A stretch of 64,000 bases of DNA, taken from the NCBI GenBank assembly GCA_024811115.1, contig JAKOGH010000005.1, forward strand, positions 992,001 to 1,056,000, read 5' to 3'. The translations under genes and the position numbers were made by a program. The stretch comes from Terana coerulea (Eukaryota > Basidiomycota > Agaricomycetes > Polyporales > Phanerochaetaceae). Numbering within the stretch: position 1 is the first letter of the stretch; every line of letters starts with the position of its first letter. The notes below the pieces were generated by a model, which saw nothing but the letters and a program-made list of their open reading frames with translations, had not been told where the DNA came from and did not search any database. Positions 1 to 12,922 of this stretch are shown piece by piece.

Positions 1-2125
1 CCTATCGTCCAAGTCGGGATGCGCATCACGTTCCTTCCGGATCCACCGCGTGCTCACCATCCAGCGTGCAACGTCCTCTGGCGGGAGATGAAATCCGTCT
101 TTGGGCGGGCCCTGGCACCTCTCCTTCGTTACAATACCGCGCCGCTGGTCGTCCATGTCGAGCGTCGCGTAAAAGTGCATGAGGCGCGAGCTCCGCCAGG
201 CGAGGCCGCGCAGGCGCAGTCGCTGGGTGGCGCCATACGCGTACGACGCCTCTGCGTCGTCGCACGACTCCTCCGAGGACATGCACTCCATGCGTAGCGC
301 GGAGTCGAACGTCTCGTGCGCGAGCGCGCCGATTTTCTCGTGTCGCTCTTTGCGTTTCTTCAGTTTCTGCATTAAGTAAAAGAAAACGGGTCAATATCCG
401 GGAAGCGGTGCTATGCACTTGAGTCTACGTACCGCCTTTTTCCGGTCTTTGCGCCGCGCCTTGACAGCTTTGACTTCTTCCCGCTCTCGCATCCGTGCCG
501 CAGCGTCCTCGTTGACCTGCCCCTGGAATTTCTGCCGAAGGGTCTTCCACGCCTGGTCGAACGCTGCCTCGAGTTTCTTTTTCCCAAAGTCCTCGTCAGG
601 GACGTCTTTGTAAGCATGGCGGTTCGCCTTCATGTTGCCGATAATCCGCTGCTTCATCGCAGTGTTGTGCGGTGACTGTTTGATGGTGCGCTCCCAGACA
701 AAGCGGACGGGATCGTTGGGACCGAGTGGTGCACCCTCGATGTAGCTGTCCGGAATGGCATGTCGGGGCTTGCTATGCATACACTTGTAAATGTGGTCAC
801 GCATCGCGTGCTATGTAAAGTACTTAGCTTCGAGCATGAAGAAGTGCTGAAGGAGAACCGACCTGTACAGTGAAATGCCGCAAATCATGCCCGTTCTTGC
901 GGCGCTTCTTACCGCCTTCCTGGTCGGAACTGAAGTCATCTGCGTCACTGCTATCTCCAGCATAGCTACTCGCGGCGGGTGTTGCTGGTTTTCCTCGTCG
1001 CTTCCCAAGCCTTACTGTCTCCGGTGGCATAGCGGGAGTTTGCGCGGGAGACGGCAAGGCATGAGTAGGACTTAGCGGGTCCTGTGCTAGTGGCCCTGAA
1101 GCGTAAGGGTTGAACGGCGCGGCATAGGGCGCGTGTACCGGCTGTGGCGACGGAGAGTAAGATGCAGAGGATCCTGGTCTACCGGCCCGCGCCATGGCCG
1201 GAGTGATCGGTGACGGAGGAAATTGGGACACAAGGGTAGAATGGCCAGGGTAAGTGGTCATCGGCCGGCTAGAGGAGCCTTCCACAAACGCTGGAAGATG
1301 GGGTGTAAGGTACATCTGAAGACTTGATGGCCCGACGGCTGGCATCATGCTGGGAGTTGCCGGTGAAGGAAGAGACTCGGGCGGTATATGGGACAGTTGT
1401 GAGGGAGGCGGAGGAATATTGTGAGCTCCATTGTATGACCTCTCTGCATATACTTGTGGCAAGTGGTGATATCTGTCCTCGGGCCCAGGAGTCATCGGTG
1501 TACCCGGTGCCCCTTCGTAGGTGGTAGCTGCAGATATCTCCACCATATATGCGTCAGGCTGAGGTGATGTAGGGTGCTGAGATTGTTCTTGCGGTACTAC
1601 TGACTGAAGTTGTTGAGTAGCCAAAGATTCCTTCATCCGCGACATTTCCGCCTTCAATTCCATGAGCTGCCTCTCGAACGCAGCCTGATCCTGGGCGTAC
1701 TTGGCTTCATGCGCCTGTTCCCAAGCCATTCTACGCTGCTGCTCTTGCTCCCCTGCATCTTTCGTGACTTTCACTACGTGAAGAAGTCCTTGGAAAGCAT
1801 GCAAGGCAGGTGATGCCGCCTGTTGAGAGGGACTAATATCCGTGAGATACACCGATAGCTCATGGAAGCAGATGGCTCACCGAGGTGCAGGCTGTGACGG
1901 CGGTAAAATTGCAAGCTCTAGCTCGCTACTGTATGCCACATACGGTCGCGTCTGCTGAACTGCAGGTTGTGGGGACGTCTGAGGTGTAGGCTGTTGGGTC
2001 GAATCGTCCGGCTGGACCTGCAACGCCTGTGGTCGTGGTGCAACATTCTCTATTCGCTGTGGCTGGGTTCGTCGAGCACGTCTAATAGCAATGTCAGGGT
2101 TAAGAGCGTTCAGGAGTTCGCTCAT
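1..2125 (-). CDS. Unknown Agaricomycete protein with coiled coil and basic C-terminal region (3' end outside window)
   Basis: Four exons join in frame: 2125-1881, 1832-863, 810-433 and 366 running past base 1. Introns are 48, 52 and 66 nt with GT/AG ends. The N-terminal part is rich in Pro, Gln and Ser. A charged helical stretch, starting about residue 100 (near KVTKDAGEQEQQRR), should form a coiled coil. A long disordered region follows, then a basic segment (RKRRGKPATP, KKRRKNG) that could be a nuclear signal. The last two exons encode a compact basic region containing MRDHIYKCMHSKP, FGKKKLEAAFDQAWKTL and TFDSALRMECMSSEE, which looks like a folded domain. I do not recognise the family. The start is the first ATG of exon 1 and faces RPN11 across 261 bp. 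The gene continues beyond the left edge. Confidence 0.72.
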
Positions 2126-2386
2126 CGCCCCGCGTGTGTTGCAGACGTTGCGGAGATGGGCAACAGTGCTGGTGACAGAGAACGTCTAGCAGAAGAATCA
2201 TGAATACCACGCAGGCGCCCATCAGCGAGTTCATAATGGGCGCCTCGCTTAGTGTTGCTCTCGCGTGGCATCCACGTGCGCTCCTTGATGCATGCAACGC
2301 GTCAGCAAGACGCGTACTCATTCCTCTGCAGCAACTCCGTCCGTATACGTCCACATTCTCCACTTATACCGCCGAACCAAAACGAC
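2126..2386. promoter_or_regulatory. Divergent promoter, unknown gene (-) / RPN11 (+)
   Basis: This 261-bp stretch separates the two predicted start codons, so both promoters and 5' leaders must lie here. No convincing TATA box or named factor site was seen. Confidence 0.4.
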
Positions 2387-3606
2387 ATGGACGACCAATT
2401 CGAACGCATGATGGCACAAGCGCAAGCTGGTCAGCGGGGAGGTAGAGAGAGCAACGTTCCCGACAAGTATGTCTCGTTCTATGCGTGAGGGCGGAACGCA
2501 TACTAAAGTTCTCATTTAGCGGCGAAGTCATCCACATTTCCTCTCTTGCCCTGCTCAAGGTCAGCTCATACCCGGTATGAATCACGCAGTAGTAACGCTA
2601 ACAATACCCTCCGCAGATGTTAAAGCACGGACGGGCAGGTGTACCTATGGAAGTCATGGGTCTTATGCTGGGCGAGTTCGTAGACGAATACACCGTACAA
2701 GTCGTCGACGTCTTTGCTATGCCGCAATCTGGAACCACAGTCTCCGTCGAGTCTGTTGACCACGTCTTCCAAACACGGATGCTCGAGATGCTGAAACAGA
2801 CAGGACGGTGCGTCTCTATTTGACTTCCGTTATCTAGGCGGAAGTTCACGTTCTATCTATCTTGAACCCAGGCCAGAAGCCGTCGTAGGCTGGTACCACT
2901 CCCACCCAGGTTTTGGATGCTGGTTATCTAGTGTTGATATCAACACGCAACAAGTGAGTCCAGGCTTAGGTGAAACGCGCAAGATAGGACGCTTACCTGG
3001 CATGATGCCAGTCTTTCGAGTCGCTAGACCCCCGTTCAGTCGCAGTCGTCATTGATCCTATACAGTCCGTGAAGGGCAAGGTCGTTATCGACGCCTTCCG
3101 CCTCATCCAGCCGCAAACCGTCGTTGCCGGTGCAGAACCCCGGCAAACGACATCGAACATCGGCCTCATCAACAAACCCTCCATCCAGGCCCTTATCCAT
3201 GGCCTCAACAGGCACTACTATTCAATAGCCGTGAACTACCGCAAGACTGAGCTCGAGCAAAGTATGCTTATGAACCTGCACAAGCGAAACTGGACAGAGG
3301 GCTTGACGCTAAGAGACTTCAAGGGGCTGAAGGAGAGCAACGAGAAGTCTATCAAGGTGCGCACTTGTTTTTGGGAATCGAAAGCACACAGGCTGACCTT
3401 CGCGCCCTGCTGCGCAGAAAATGCTCACGCTCTCAGAGGCATACAACAAGTCCGTGCAGGAGGAGTCCACTCTCACGAGCGAGCAACTCAAGACCCGCCA
3501 TGTCGGAAAGCAAGATCCCAAGCGGCATCTGGAGGAGGCGGTCGAAGAGGCCATGGGCAACCAGGTGGTGCAAAACCTCGCTACCATGCTCTTGGCAGAG
3601 CTATAG
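2387..3606 (+). CDS. RPN11: 26S proteasome regulatory subunit Rpn11 (JAMM deubiquitinase)
   Basis: Six exons (2387-2466, 2520-2559, 2617-2807, 2872-2953, 3012-3356, 3418-3606) total 927 nt and encode 308 residues, the usual Rpn11 length. Rpn11 is the zinc metalloprotease of the proteasome lid that removes ubiquitin chains as substrates are translocated. The MPN/JAMM domain is complete. The catalytic Glu lies in [12 protein letters not shown], and the zinc-binding HxH...D is in the motif [14 protein letters not shown]. The conserved segment [19 protein letters not shown] and the C-terminal helical region ending MLLAELstop are also present. Every junction uses GT-AG and keeps frame, and no indel was found. 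A proteasomal lid role is certain by family. Confidence 0.97.
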
Positions 3607-4387
3607 ACGGCAGGCCGTGGTACTCAGCACGCTGGACAAATTTGTACAATTCACTTATGGCATCAGAACTTCACTCGTTTCACCCGCTGTTAAGCTTTGA
3701 AGCACTGCAATGAGGAGGAAGACTCTCATCCGAGTGCTTCTCGGCAGTCGGCAGAGGCTTGCAAAGCGACTTCGCGGGTCTTGTGACGGACAAACAAGGT
3801 CTAGAGTGCCTGTGACGGCGCTGACGACTGGACATATGTAATACCACGCTCTCAGGCTTCAGGGTCTGCAGGAACAACCGTCGGTGGATCATTGCGCAAC
3901 TTTCCCTAGGTCCTTACGATATCCCTCACTTGTGCGCGCACCCCTTGCCGTGATCTTCTGGTTCTGATACCTTCAGGGAGGACGCCACAGGTGATCAACC
4001 CTAGACCAGCAAGGTACGCCCAGGGAAAGGCAAAGTGTGTCAAGCCAAACGGCGTTAGCCAGGTAAGGCCACACTCTTCCCGAAGCTCGTAGAAAGTCTG
4101 AGATAAGACGAGTATGTAAAGGCAGTTTTTGCTGTGCGTTGGCCCGGAGTACCGGTCGCATTCAATTATGTGATGGTGAGGCTCGGCAAGTGAGAGAACG
4201 TGACAGCTTTTCCATCCTACTCAGATGAAATGCACGTTGAATGGCAGAGCCGCCATCGACAATCCGAAGGCTCCGAAAGATACGCAGGGTTTGGTTTCGC
4301 ACTGAAGCAGTAGAGATATATTCGGATAGAGAAAGACCTAAAGCGGCTGGGATTGTGAGTCAATGTTGCCACGTACTTCTCATTCTA
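3607..4387. other. Intergenic, no gene seen
   Basis: The 3' flanks of the convergent RPN11 and mitoribosomal S18 genes. Only short open frames without recognisable protein features are present on either strand. Confidence 0.6.
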
Positions 4388-5053
4388 CTATAGACTGTAA
4401 CGGCGGTCGGCGGGATCGCGCAGTGGCCGCTTCGACAGCAGAGGGATAATGCCCATCATCTTTGCTCTGCGAATAGCCTTGCCGATCTTGCGCTGGCTTC
4501 TCCAGGTCAACCGTGTGGCCGGGCGGTGCCGAATTTTGCCCATGGAGCTGACGTACTCTGACAAGAGCACCGAGTTTGTCGCTTCGTGAATGGGGTCAAT
4601 GTCCAGCTGGCGGAAAATGTCGTAACGCGCTGCCTCTTTCCGGGAAGGGCCGAGAGACCAGACCTTAGGTCTCGGTTTGTTTGACTCCAAGCGAGCCCCC
4701 ATGGTGAAGTCAGCAGGGCCGATGAACTGTGAAGGGAAGTTCAAAGAAGGTCAATGTGAATCGAAGAGTGGCATACGTGTTGACTTCGGTAATCCCGTAG
4801 AATTTTTTGTGGTCCAATGGGCGTTACTGGTGCTAACGAACGTTAAGTATAGATGCAAACTAAGACATAGATTTGACATACCCGCCGTCCGCTGCTGTCT
4901 GCTTTCTTCCGCGTCCCCGAGCGCATCAATTAGCTCATCGCTGGCACCTTTCTTTTCCGTGTTGCGCGACGGAACAGTGCATGAGAATGTCCGTGAACTC
5001 CCCGCTCCCAGCGTAGTAGGAATGCTCGGGCAAAGACGTGGAGCTTGGCGCAC
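4388..5053 (-). CDS. RSM18: Mitochondrial small-subunit ribosomal protein bS18m (Rsm18)
   Basis: Three exons (5053-4882, 4832-4777, 4726-4388; introns 49 and 50 nt) give 567 nt and 188 residues. The C-terminal half has the bS18 signature: a segment around DYRSQHFIGPADF, then LLSEYVSSMGKIRHR, TRLTWRSQRKIGKAIRRAK and the tail MMGIIPLLSKR. It should bind 16S-like rRNA in the mitoribosomal small subunit. The N-terminus (MRQAPRLCPSIPTTLGAG) is rich in Arg and Ser and has no acidic residue for about 30 positions, as expected for a mitochondrial presequence. The middle exon is only 56 nt. It was chosen because it alone joins both neighbours in frame with good splice sites. Confidence 0.87.
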
Positions 5054-6199
5054 CGCGGCGCGAAAAGAAGCTTGTCGTGTGAGCGAGCATGAGGGACTCA
5101 GTTGCGCGTTGTAGATGTGGAGAGGCCGCGGAGGACGTTGTCGGGCCCAATCAAATGTACTCCAAGTCTAAAGGATTGCAACGGACTCTTAGTGCGGGTG
5201 AATCGTGCACCTGACCGGTACGCCGGACGCTGAGAGCAGCCAGAGATAATGGTGTGAGTTCAGGGCTGTGACGATAGCTACGGCGATGCTCACCTCAAAC
5301 GTCCTGATGTCGGCGAGGGCAGAGCTACTGCGCTGACTGGGACCGGGCGAGCAACTCGATGTCGTGTTGAGAGTCCTGCGAGAGACGCCAAGCTGCCGAC
5401 GCAGCTGGAAACGCGGACCAGAAACGGCCAAGGCCTGGGCGAGGCGCTTGTCTGCGGCGATCAGCGAGAGGGAGTGAGGATCCGGACACGCGGCGGCAGG
5501 ACCCCGAGAGCAACGACCCTCTACGTAGTGGATCTTCGGCCCCAAATCCGACCGCGAGGCGTGGCCAGTCCGAGTCTCTCGTCTACAAACTACAACGACC
5601 CGTCCAGCAATGGCAACAAAGAATAGACAATGTGTTCCGTACGTGTACGCCGGGAAGACGGGAGATGTGAGGAGATTATGGACAGCGTCAGCAATGTCTG
5701 GGCTAAGTGCTTATCACGAGACGGGTCAGCGGTGCTGGTAACAGGGGTTGGTCGAATCTCGATGAGAAGGCAAGACCCCGAGCTGCGGTGCGGCAGCTTC
5801 TTGGTAAATTCCACACAAAGGGTCATCATTTATGGACCACAAGCTGTACAAAAATGATCACGTGGAATCCAATTGAGCCCAAGTAAGGAAGGTTTCAGAA
5901 AGCTTTGGTGCCCAAAGGGGATGTTTGGGACCACAATGGGCGGTGTACACTGGGAGAGATTCTCGGCCAGGACTCGCTCGAGGTCACTCTCCATCCTCCC
6001 GCCCTCGACTTCCACCTCCTCACCGCTACGCGCATTTTTCATACACACCCATCAATCACATCCCCCATGCTGTTCTGAGACTGCCACCTCACCATACTCC
6101 TCGGTCGTCTTCCCCCCGTCAACCAAGTCAACCGAACCCTGCACATCCTCGACGTAACCAGAGCCTTCGCAACATCCTGCAAGTGCTGCTGGGAGTCTC
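5054..6199. other. Intergenic; CT-rich leader upstream of RIM15
   Basis: No gene could be supported. A 118-codon open frame on the minus strand (5545-5189) has no recognisable domain. From about 5985 to 6199 the plus strand is strongly pyrimidine-rich, typical of a fungal promoter or 5' leader, and probably belongs to the kinase gene that follows. Confidence 0.5.
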
Positions 6200-9100
6200 A
6201 TGTCCGACTCGAGTTTACTGCGTCGCCAGCCACCTAGCCCGCTCGTGTTCTCGCCAGAGACTGTGCTCAATGCCATCCCACTGCAGTCTCAGCCATCAAC
6301 CAGCAGCTCCCATGCATCCGGCGCGAACACCGTTTCCATGCCTTTTGTGCGACGGCATGTCTACCGTCGCCTGAAGGCCGCCAAGCAAGATTGCGACAAG
6401 GAGCTTCAGCGTGTCACCAACTCTATCACCGCATTCTTCGAGGAGCGCTTGCGAGACAACGATCACGAGCAGGAGTTCGAGCGGGAGCAGCGCGAGAGTG
6501 CGAGAGACCGCGATCGCGACTCACGTTCGGGCGACGTCGAGCCACTACGAGAGCCGTTTATTCTTCAGCCACAAGCCCTTCGATCCGCTCTGCAGTTCGA
6601 TGAAGTCAGCTCGGATGGTGGATATGAAGCCGAAGCCGAAGTTAGCAGTACTAGAGGTCGTCAGTGTGCGTCTTTCAGCTCAGTCTATTCTCAATCGTCG
6701 TAGTGTCTGACCTGAACTTGACACTATCTCACCACGACAACAGCCTCCATCTCATCTGTCTATAGCCCTGCTTCCCGCAGCCCGGCATCTTTACGAAGGC
6801 AGCCTACACTTCCGCGCGAGAACAGGTCTTCGACGAATCTCCCTTCTACTGGTACAACAAGTCCCGCGAGTAGCAGTGCAACCCCGCCTCCCGAGCTGGC
6901 GGTGAGTCCTCGTAAACGGGACAACGCCAGCGCGTCGAGTGGGCAGTGGGCTGGTCAGAGCCTCGCCTCTCGCCGGTTATCGCGTACCATACACATCCCA
7001 ACTCGACCTCCTCGTTCAGGCGCCAGCTCCAGGTCAACCTCTCGCTCGCGTTCCCCGCTTCCGCGTTCTGCATTCCCAGATTCCTCCTTTAAAGACCGCC
7101 GCTCGTCGCGCATACTTGTGGACGAGCCTAATGACCCAATCATGAACACCCTCTACGAGATCATCAGCGTCGCGACGGACGTTATGGACATGTCTATAAG
7201 CCAGCTCACGGCTGATCCCAAGATATGTGAAAGGCTCGTTACGAGAGTGCAGAACATCGGCAGGGTCTGGGATGAACATCCGGATTGGCATGGGCGAAAT
7301 TGGTACGTCCAGGTGCTACTCGCGACCGCTAGTCTCAGTCGAGTGGTCGAGTGGTGGGAAGCCGAGAAGCAGTTCTGGAACTTCGACGACAATGATGATG
7401 AGCAGGAGGAGCCCCTACTCTTTGTGACGAAGCCGCAGGACGAAGGCGTCGCTGCTGTACCTTCCACGCCGTCTATGAAACATCCGATGTCGTACACCGG
7501 GAGCGTCCTTCGGGTCGGTGCTGACGAGGAGGTCAAGCTCCGGATGTCGCGCACCACCAGCGGGGGCCGGCGGGCTAGGGAACGCGAACAGCCTGGGTCG
7601 GATCTACTCATGACTCCTGCATCAAAGGAGAATAAGGATGCTGACCATCCCAGGAGCGTTTCCAAGTTTGATAACGCTGAGTCCGCCCGTGTCCTAGCGA
7701 CCGAGCGGCTTCGGTTACAGGCCGAGACTGCGCAGAACCAGAACATTGTCATCGAGCTCGACTTGGACGGTGACCATGTCATTTGGGTCAACTACGCCTG
7801 GCGTAATGTCATTGGGTAAGACTCAAGCCCCCACTCCTGTACATTGCCTGTCTCATTGTTTTTCTTGCAGCAGCGACCCGGAGGACATCCAGAGCACGCG
7901 GATATCCAAGCTCCTTGCTGCGTCTGATTGGCATGTATTCCGAGACGCCACACGGCGGTTAATGGAGGACGACTCACATACGATTGAGGTCCGCTTCAGG
8001 GTCAGGCTATACGACCAAGAGGCAGACCGGGATCCTTCCACACCCGCACTCTACCAGCAGATGGAGGGCAAAGGCATGTTAATGGTCGATCGGGAGGAGG
8101 GTACGCCTACGCATACCATGTGGGTGACCAAGCCCATCTCTTCCCCGGAATACCTGCAGGCACCTCCTCCCATTCTTCTCGAGACTGGTGATATTGGTGG
8201 CGCGCCGTCTACTCCGCCGCCCCCTACTCAGTCGGTGGGCTTCAGCGACCGTTTACCACACGAACCTGTCACGCCGTTCCCCTTCGCGAGACCGATCAGC
8301 ACTGCCCTCATCCTCTGCCGAATATGCGAGTGTAACATCCCGCAATGGTACTTCGAGAAGCACAACGAGACCTGCAGCGAGGTTCACCGTCTCGAGGCTG
8401 AAATCGGGGAATGCAACGAGAGCATCAGCGAGCTTCGTAATACCATCCGCGAACTGCAGGGTGCTATGGACCGATCTTCCCCTATGACGATTCCCGAATA
8501 CCGCGGTATGCCTATCTTCACTCCGTCGTCCAGCCCCGGTTCGAGTTCACCTCTGTCTCTCCTGCGAGCGCCGCTAAAGATGAAGCGCACGAGCGTCAAG
8601 AAGCTGCAGCGCCAGATCCTTGAGCAGCTCGAGGACGTCTTGCAGCTCGCCGCCGAGATCAAGATTCCCGGTGTCAGGGAGGAAGAGGCTCAAGAACCGA
8701 TTGAAAGACAAAGACTGCTCTCGCCTGGCTCTGAGGCGAAGGTGTCGCGTATTCGGCGGTGGAACAAGCCTACGATCGAAGACTCAGCGCTCACTCAGCT
8801 GGTTGACGACGCGGATCGCGTCATGCGCCAGAAGGTCGACAATGTCTCTCGCATGCAGAACACCATTCGGTACTCGGAGAAGATCAGGCAGGAGTGGGAG
8901 GAGAAGGTCGAGCAAAGACTGGCGTTGGTGGGCGATGGGCTCGGCTCCGAGTCTGAGTCTGAGTCTGACGAGGACGGCGAGGTCCCTCAGGAGGACGAGG
9001 ACGATGGGGAACGCCACCAGCTGACCTCTCTTCCTGAAGCTGAGGATGACCACTCAAGCACGAGGTCGGAATACGGCTTTACTATGGGGACCTCTCCGGA

Positions 9101-12100
9101 TCCCACTCCGCAAGCTACGACTTCACCCATCCCGTTCGCTGCCTCCATCTCGCGTTCCGAGAGTGTAGCGAGCAATGCTTCCTCCGTTCCCATGCCTGTA
9201 CCACAGTATGCCTGGCCGTCGATGTCGATGTCGATGAGTGCACAACAAACACGGTCGTCCACCCCATCCTCGATATCCTCACCGTTGGCATTGGCTCAGC
9301 CGATCGTTGCGTCTACTAGCTTGGATGACATTCCGCCTCGGTTGGATCTCAACGAGGGTCTTAGCCAACCCATCCCTGTACCTGCTTCGATGTTCTTCTC
9401 CAACCGTCCCCGTCGCTCGCCCCAGAATTTGGAACCCAAGCTATTCATCACTCCCCCGCTGTCGCCCATGGTCTCACCACACGACCCTCAAGCCACCGCC
9501 CGCAAATCGGGCACCCGACGCCATTCGAACGCCGTGCCACCTATCATCAGCCCGACCACCTCTGTTTCCAACATCCCCTTTCACCACGGATACCGTCCCT
9601 TGCCCACGGACCCCGTACGAGCCCGACCTCGATTAAGGACTTTGAGATCATCAAGCCTATTAGCAAGGGCGCCTTTGGTTCAGTCTTCCTCGCAAAGAAG
9701 AAGGCCACAGGCGACTACTTTGCTATCAAGGTCCTGAAGAAGGCGGACATGATTGCGAAGAACCAGATCACGAACGTCAAGGCCGAACGCATGATTCTCA
9801 TGAAGCAGGCGGAGTCTCCTTCGTCGCAAAACTATACTTTACTTTCCAGAGCAAGGACAACCTTTACCTTGTGATGGAATACCTTAATGGTGGCGATTGC
9901 GCCGCTCTAATCAAGTCTCTTGGGTCGCTGCCTGAAGAGTGGACTAGGAACTATGTCGCAGAAGTCGTTTTGGGTTTGGAATCTCTTCATCAACGGGGTA
10001 TTGTACATCGGTGAGTGTCTGGCTTCCTGGCGTTGTCGCCCGCTAAAGAGTCACTGTTCTTGTCTGCAGTGATCTCAAGCCTGATAATCTCCTAATTGAC
10101 CAGCATGGGCACCTCAAGCTGACGGACTTTGGATTGAGTCGGATTGGTCTCTTGGGCCGACAGACTCGTGACGGCCAGCTCTCCGCGGAGCGCGGTCCCC
10201 GCACGCGTCCTCGGCACAACTCCCGTCCCCCGTCCATCGATTCGTACATGTCCTCCCCACTGTTAGCAGCAGATTTGCATGGTTCGTACTTCAGCCAGCG
10301 CACGCAATCGAATCCGCGCCCAGGATCTTCGCCTTATCTACCCCTTACAGATGATGTTAGCGAGTCCAGCGGCTCCGAGTCGGTCTACAACCTCTTCCCG
10401 AGGCGGAACGGCAACCGACAGGCGAACGACAGCCCGCTGCAATCGTTCGCGACGGAGCTCACGACGGACCTTCGCTCGCATCCTACCTTGACGCCTGGCA
10501 GTACGCCCCCCGGGGAGCAGAAGGTCGTTGGAACGCCAGATTACCTTGCGCCGGAGACAATTCTGGGTCTGCGAGGAGACGACGCGGCTGTGGACTGGGT
10601 AAGTCGTTTATTATATTCGAGAAATTCTGAGACTGAGTGGCATTCCTACAGTGGGCGTTGGGCGTCATTACGTACGAATTCCTCTACGGCATCCCTCCTT
10701 TCCATGACGAGACGCCAGAGAAAGTGTTCGAAAACATCTTGTCCGGTCACGTCGAGTGGCATGAGGAGTACATCGAGATCTCCGACGAGGCCAGGGATTT
10801 CATTCAGCGACTTTTGACATTGGATCCCACTCAACGTCTGGGGGTGAATGGCGCAGAAGAGGTCAAGGCCCATCCATTCTTCTGCGGCATCGACTGGAAC
10901 GCCGTCACAACGACTGAGGCTGCGTTCATCCCACAAGTCACGGACCCAGAGTCGACGGATTATTTCGACCCTCGCGGTGCAGTGTTGCAACTGTTCAACG
11001 AGGAAGAAGCTATGGCCGCAGCGGCGGCAAACGCGCTTACCGACAGCCCCCTCACTGGATCGGATGCACCATTGCCAGCGACTCAAAGCGTCCCTGTTCC
11101 CATCGGCCGCGAGAGCATCTCGACACCCAGCGACGACGACTTTGGCTCCTTCAGCTTCAAGAACCTTCCCGTACTGAAGCAGGCGAACGACGACGTCATC
11201 CGGAAATTGCGCACTGATCAGCTTGTGCCTTTGACCCATGCGCTCTCGGAGCCTTCCACACACACACGGCGGAAGAGCATCTCCAACCGTGTGAAGAAGC
11301 CGTCCAGCGTGATCACCACAATAGAGAACCCGCCGAAGTCTGGGCCGTCCACCACGAGCCCGCCGTCCCCGGCCACGTCGACCTCGTCCATTGCGTCATC
11401 GCCCTCGCGGGGACCGCCTACCCCGGGCAGCGCAAGCGGCCACGCTCGCAAGCCCTCTGATCTGAGCACTGTCGAGCGCTTCAAGCTCAGTCACCTCGAG
11501 GGCGACATCCACCGCCGGAACTCGATGCCGAGCCGCCTGCGCACCGCGTCCGTGTCGACGAGCGGGGACGGCTCGCAGTCGGATACGTGGTCTGCGCCCG
11601 CGTCACAGGACACCGGCCGCTGGGACATCCACTCGCCGCCGTCTTCTATCGCATCCATGGACCTGCGACCGATGATTGACCTGAAGCGGGCACCGGACCC
11701 CCAGGACAGGGCGGTAACGTGCCTTGTCGCGGAGGACAATCCAATTACGGCAAAGATCATCGAGACGCTGCTCATTCGGTTGGGCTGTCGCTGTTACGTT
11801 GTTGCGGATGGTTCGGAGGCGATCAGTGTTGCAATGGGCGATATCAGTACGTCTCTGCCTTCCTTTGCTAAATGAGTTGCTAGGCTGACCGCACCCCTTC
11901 GCAGAATTCGACTGCATATTAATGGACCTTCATATGCCGATCCGTGAGTATACGAATAAGCTCTCCGCTGTGTCCGGCATCTGACTAACACTGTTGCTTA
12001 GTCGACGGTGAGGGTGCCGCACGGTATATCAAAACTACCAACAACAGGAACGCGACCACGCCAATCATTGCCGTCAGTGCATACAGCGGCTCGGAGGCGG

Positions 12101-12291
12101 ACAACAACCTGTTCGCTGCCTACGTGGCGAAGCCTGTCCAAAAGGCCGATCTTTTGGCGGTTATGCGGCAACTCGGGTTCAAGACGTCGACTGCACCGAG
12201 TCGAGGCCCAGCAGGCACGCGGGTAACCACTGGCTTCTCGTCCATGCCCCCTCCCCCTGTTCCGGCGTCCGTCGTCATTGCCGCGCGATAG
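6200..12291 (+). CDS. RIM15: Rim15-type AGC protein kinase with PAS, C2HC finger and receiver domain
   Basis: Seven exons (6200-6665, 6744-7815, 7871-10010, 10070-10598, 10652-11846, 11905-11943, 12002-12291) encode about 1,910 residues. Order of domains: a PAS-like segment near residue 490-560 ([15 protein letters not shown]), a Cys/His finger near 655 ([21 protein letters not shown]), and an AGC kinase from about 1100 with the P-loop [11 protein letters not shown], catalytic HRDLKPDN and DFGLSR. A ~130-residue insert follows before GTPDYLAPE, then the AGC tail. A C-terminal receiver has the acidic pair VAEDN, the phospho-acceptor Asp in CILMDLHMP and Lys in AKPV. Rim15 kinases act below TORC1 and PKA to promote quiescence through endosulfines. 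Two single-base deletions break the frame, at CCCC 9611-9614 and TT 9820-9821; adding one base at each restores conserved sequence. The choice of donor at 6666 and of acceptor near 7870 is slightly ambiguous. Confidence 0.93.
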
Positions 12292-12922
12292 CATTGCTGC
12301 GATCCGCGCCCGCTGTCGGTCGTCTCGCAACCCTTTTTGGCGCATTCGTTTCTGTTGGGTTTCTCGTTTGGCTTGCATCCTGATCGTCATGCCCCCACCT
12401 CTAGTTTCTCATAACGCCTTTCCTCACGTTTCATTGTCAAGTACTCAAGCAACATACTCCATCACACATCATCATGCATTTTTTCGCCCTTTCACGCATC
12501 GCATAGTCCGCTCATTATCTTCTCATCATATCTGCTCTGCACTTCAGGTTCTCGCATTCGTTGTACAGCTAGAGTGTTTACGTGTGCCCTTCTCCAATTT
12601 CATTCGGAGATCGCTTGCTAGCTCGCGTGTCGTGAAACGATTTGGTCGGTGTTGCTCCAGGCAACGACCTCATGTTTGCGCACTGGCTCGACTCCGTGGT
12701 CAACGGAGGCGGTGCTGTTGGGATTGCGGTGATAAACTCACAGGCGTGGGCGCTCTGATGTAGTGCTCTACGCGAACGCGCCCATTTGGCTTCTCATCCC
12801 GTCCCGCCCACACCTCGCTGTCTCCCCGTGCTCAAGTCGGCCGCTCTGCAAGGCCGTACTTATTCTGTATCCCTAATAATCCCGTCAGTGTACTTTCTTT
12901 TGTCTGTATTCTATTCTCCAGG
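12292..12922. other. Intergenic, 3' and 5' flanks
   Basis: T- and C-rich sequence without supported coding. A candidate acceptor (TTCTCCAG, ending near 12920) directly precedes the next start codon and suggests a 5' UTR intron in the downstream gene. Confidence 0.4.

Noticed and set aside
5189..5545. 118-codon minus-strand open frame as a gene
   Set aside because: No recognisable domain, and no convincing splice partners. Treated as chance.
9600..9830. Programmed ribosomal frameshifting in RIM15
   Set aside because: Two shifts in the same direction at unrelated runs, with the same kind of break in many other genes, fit sequence error better. No slippery heptamer with a clear stem-loop was seen.
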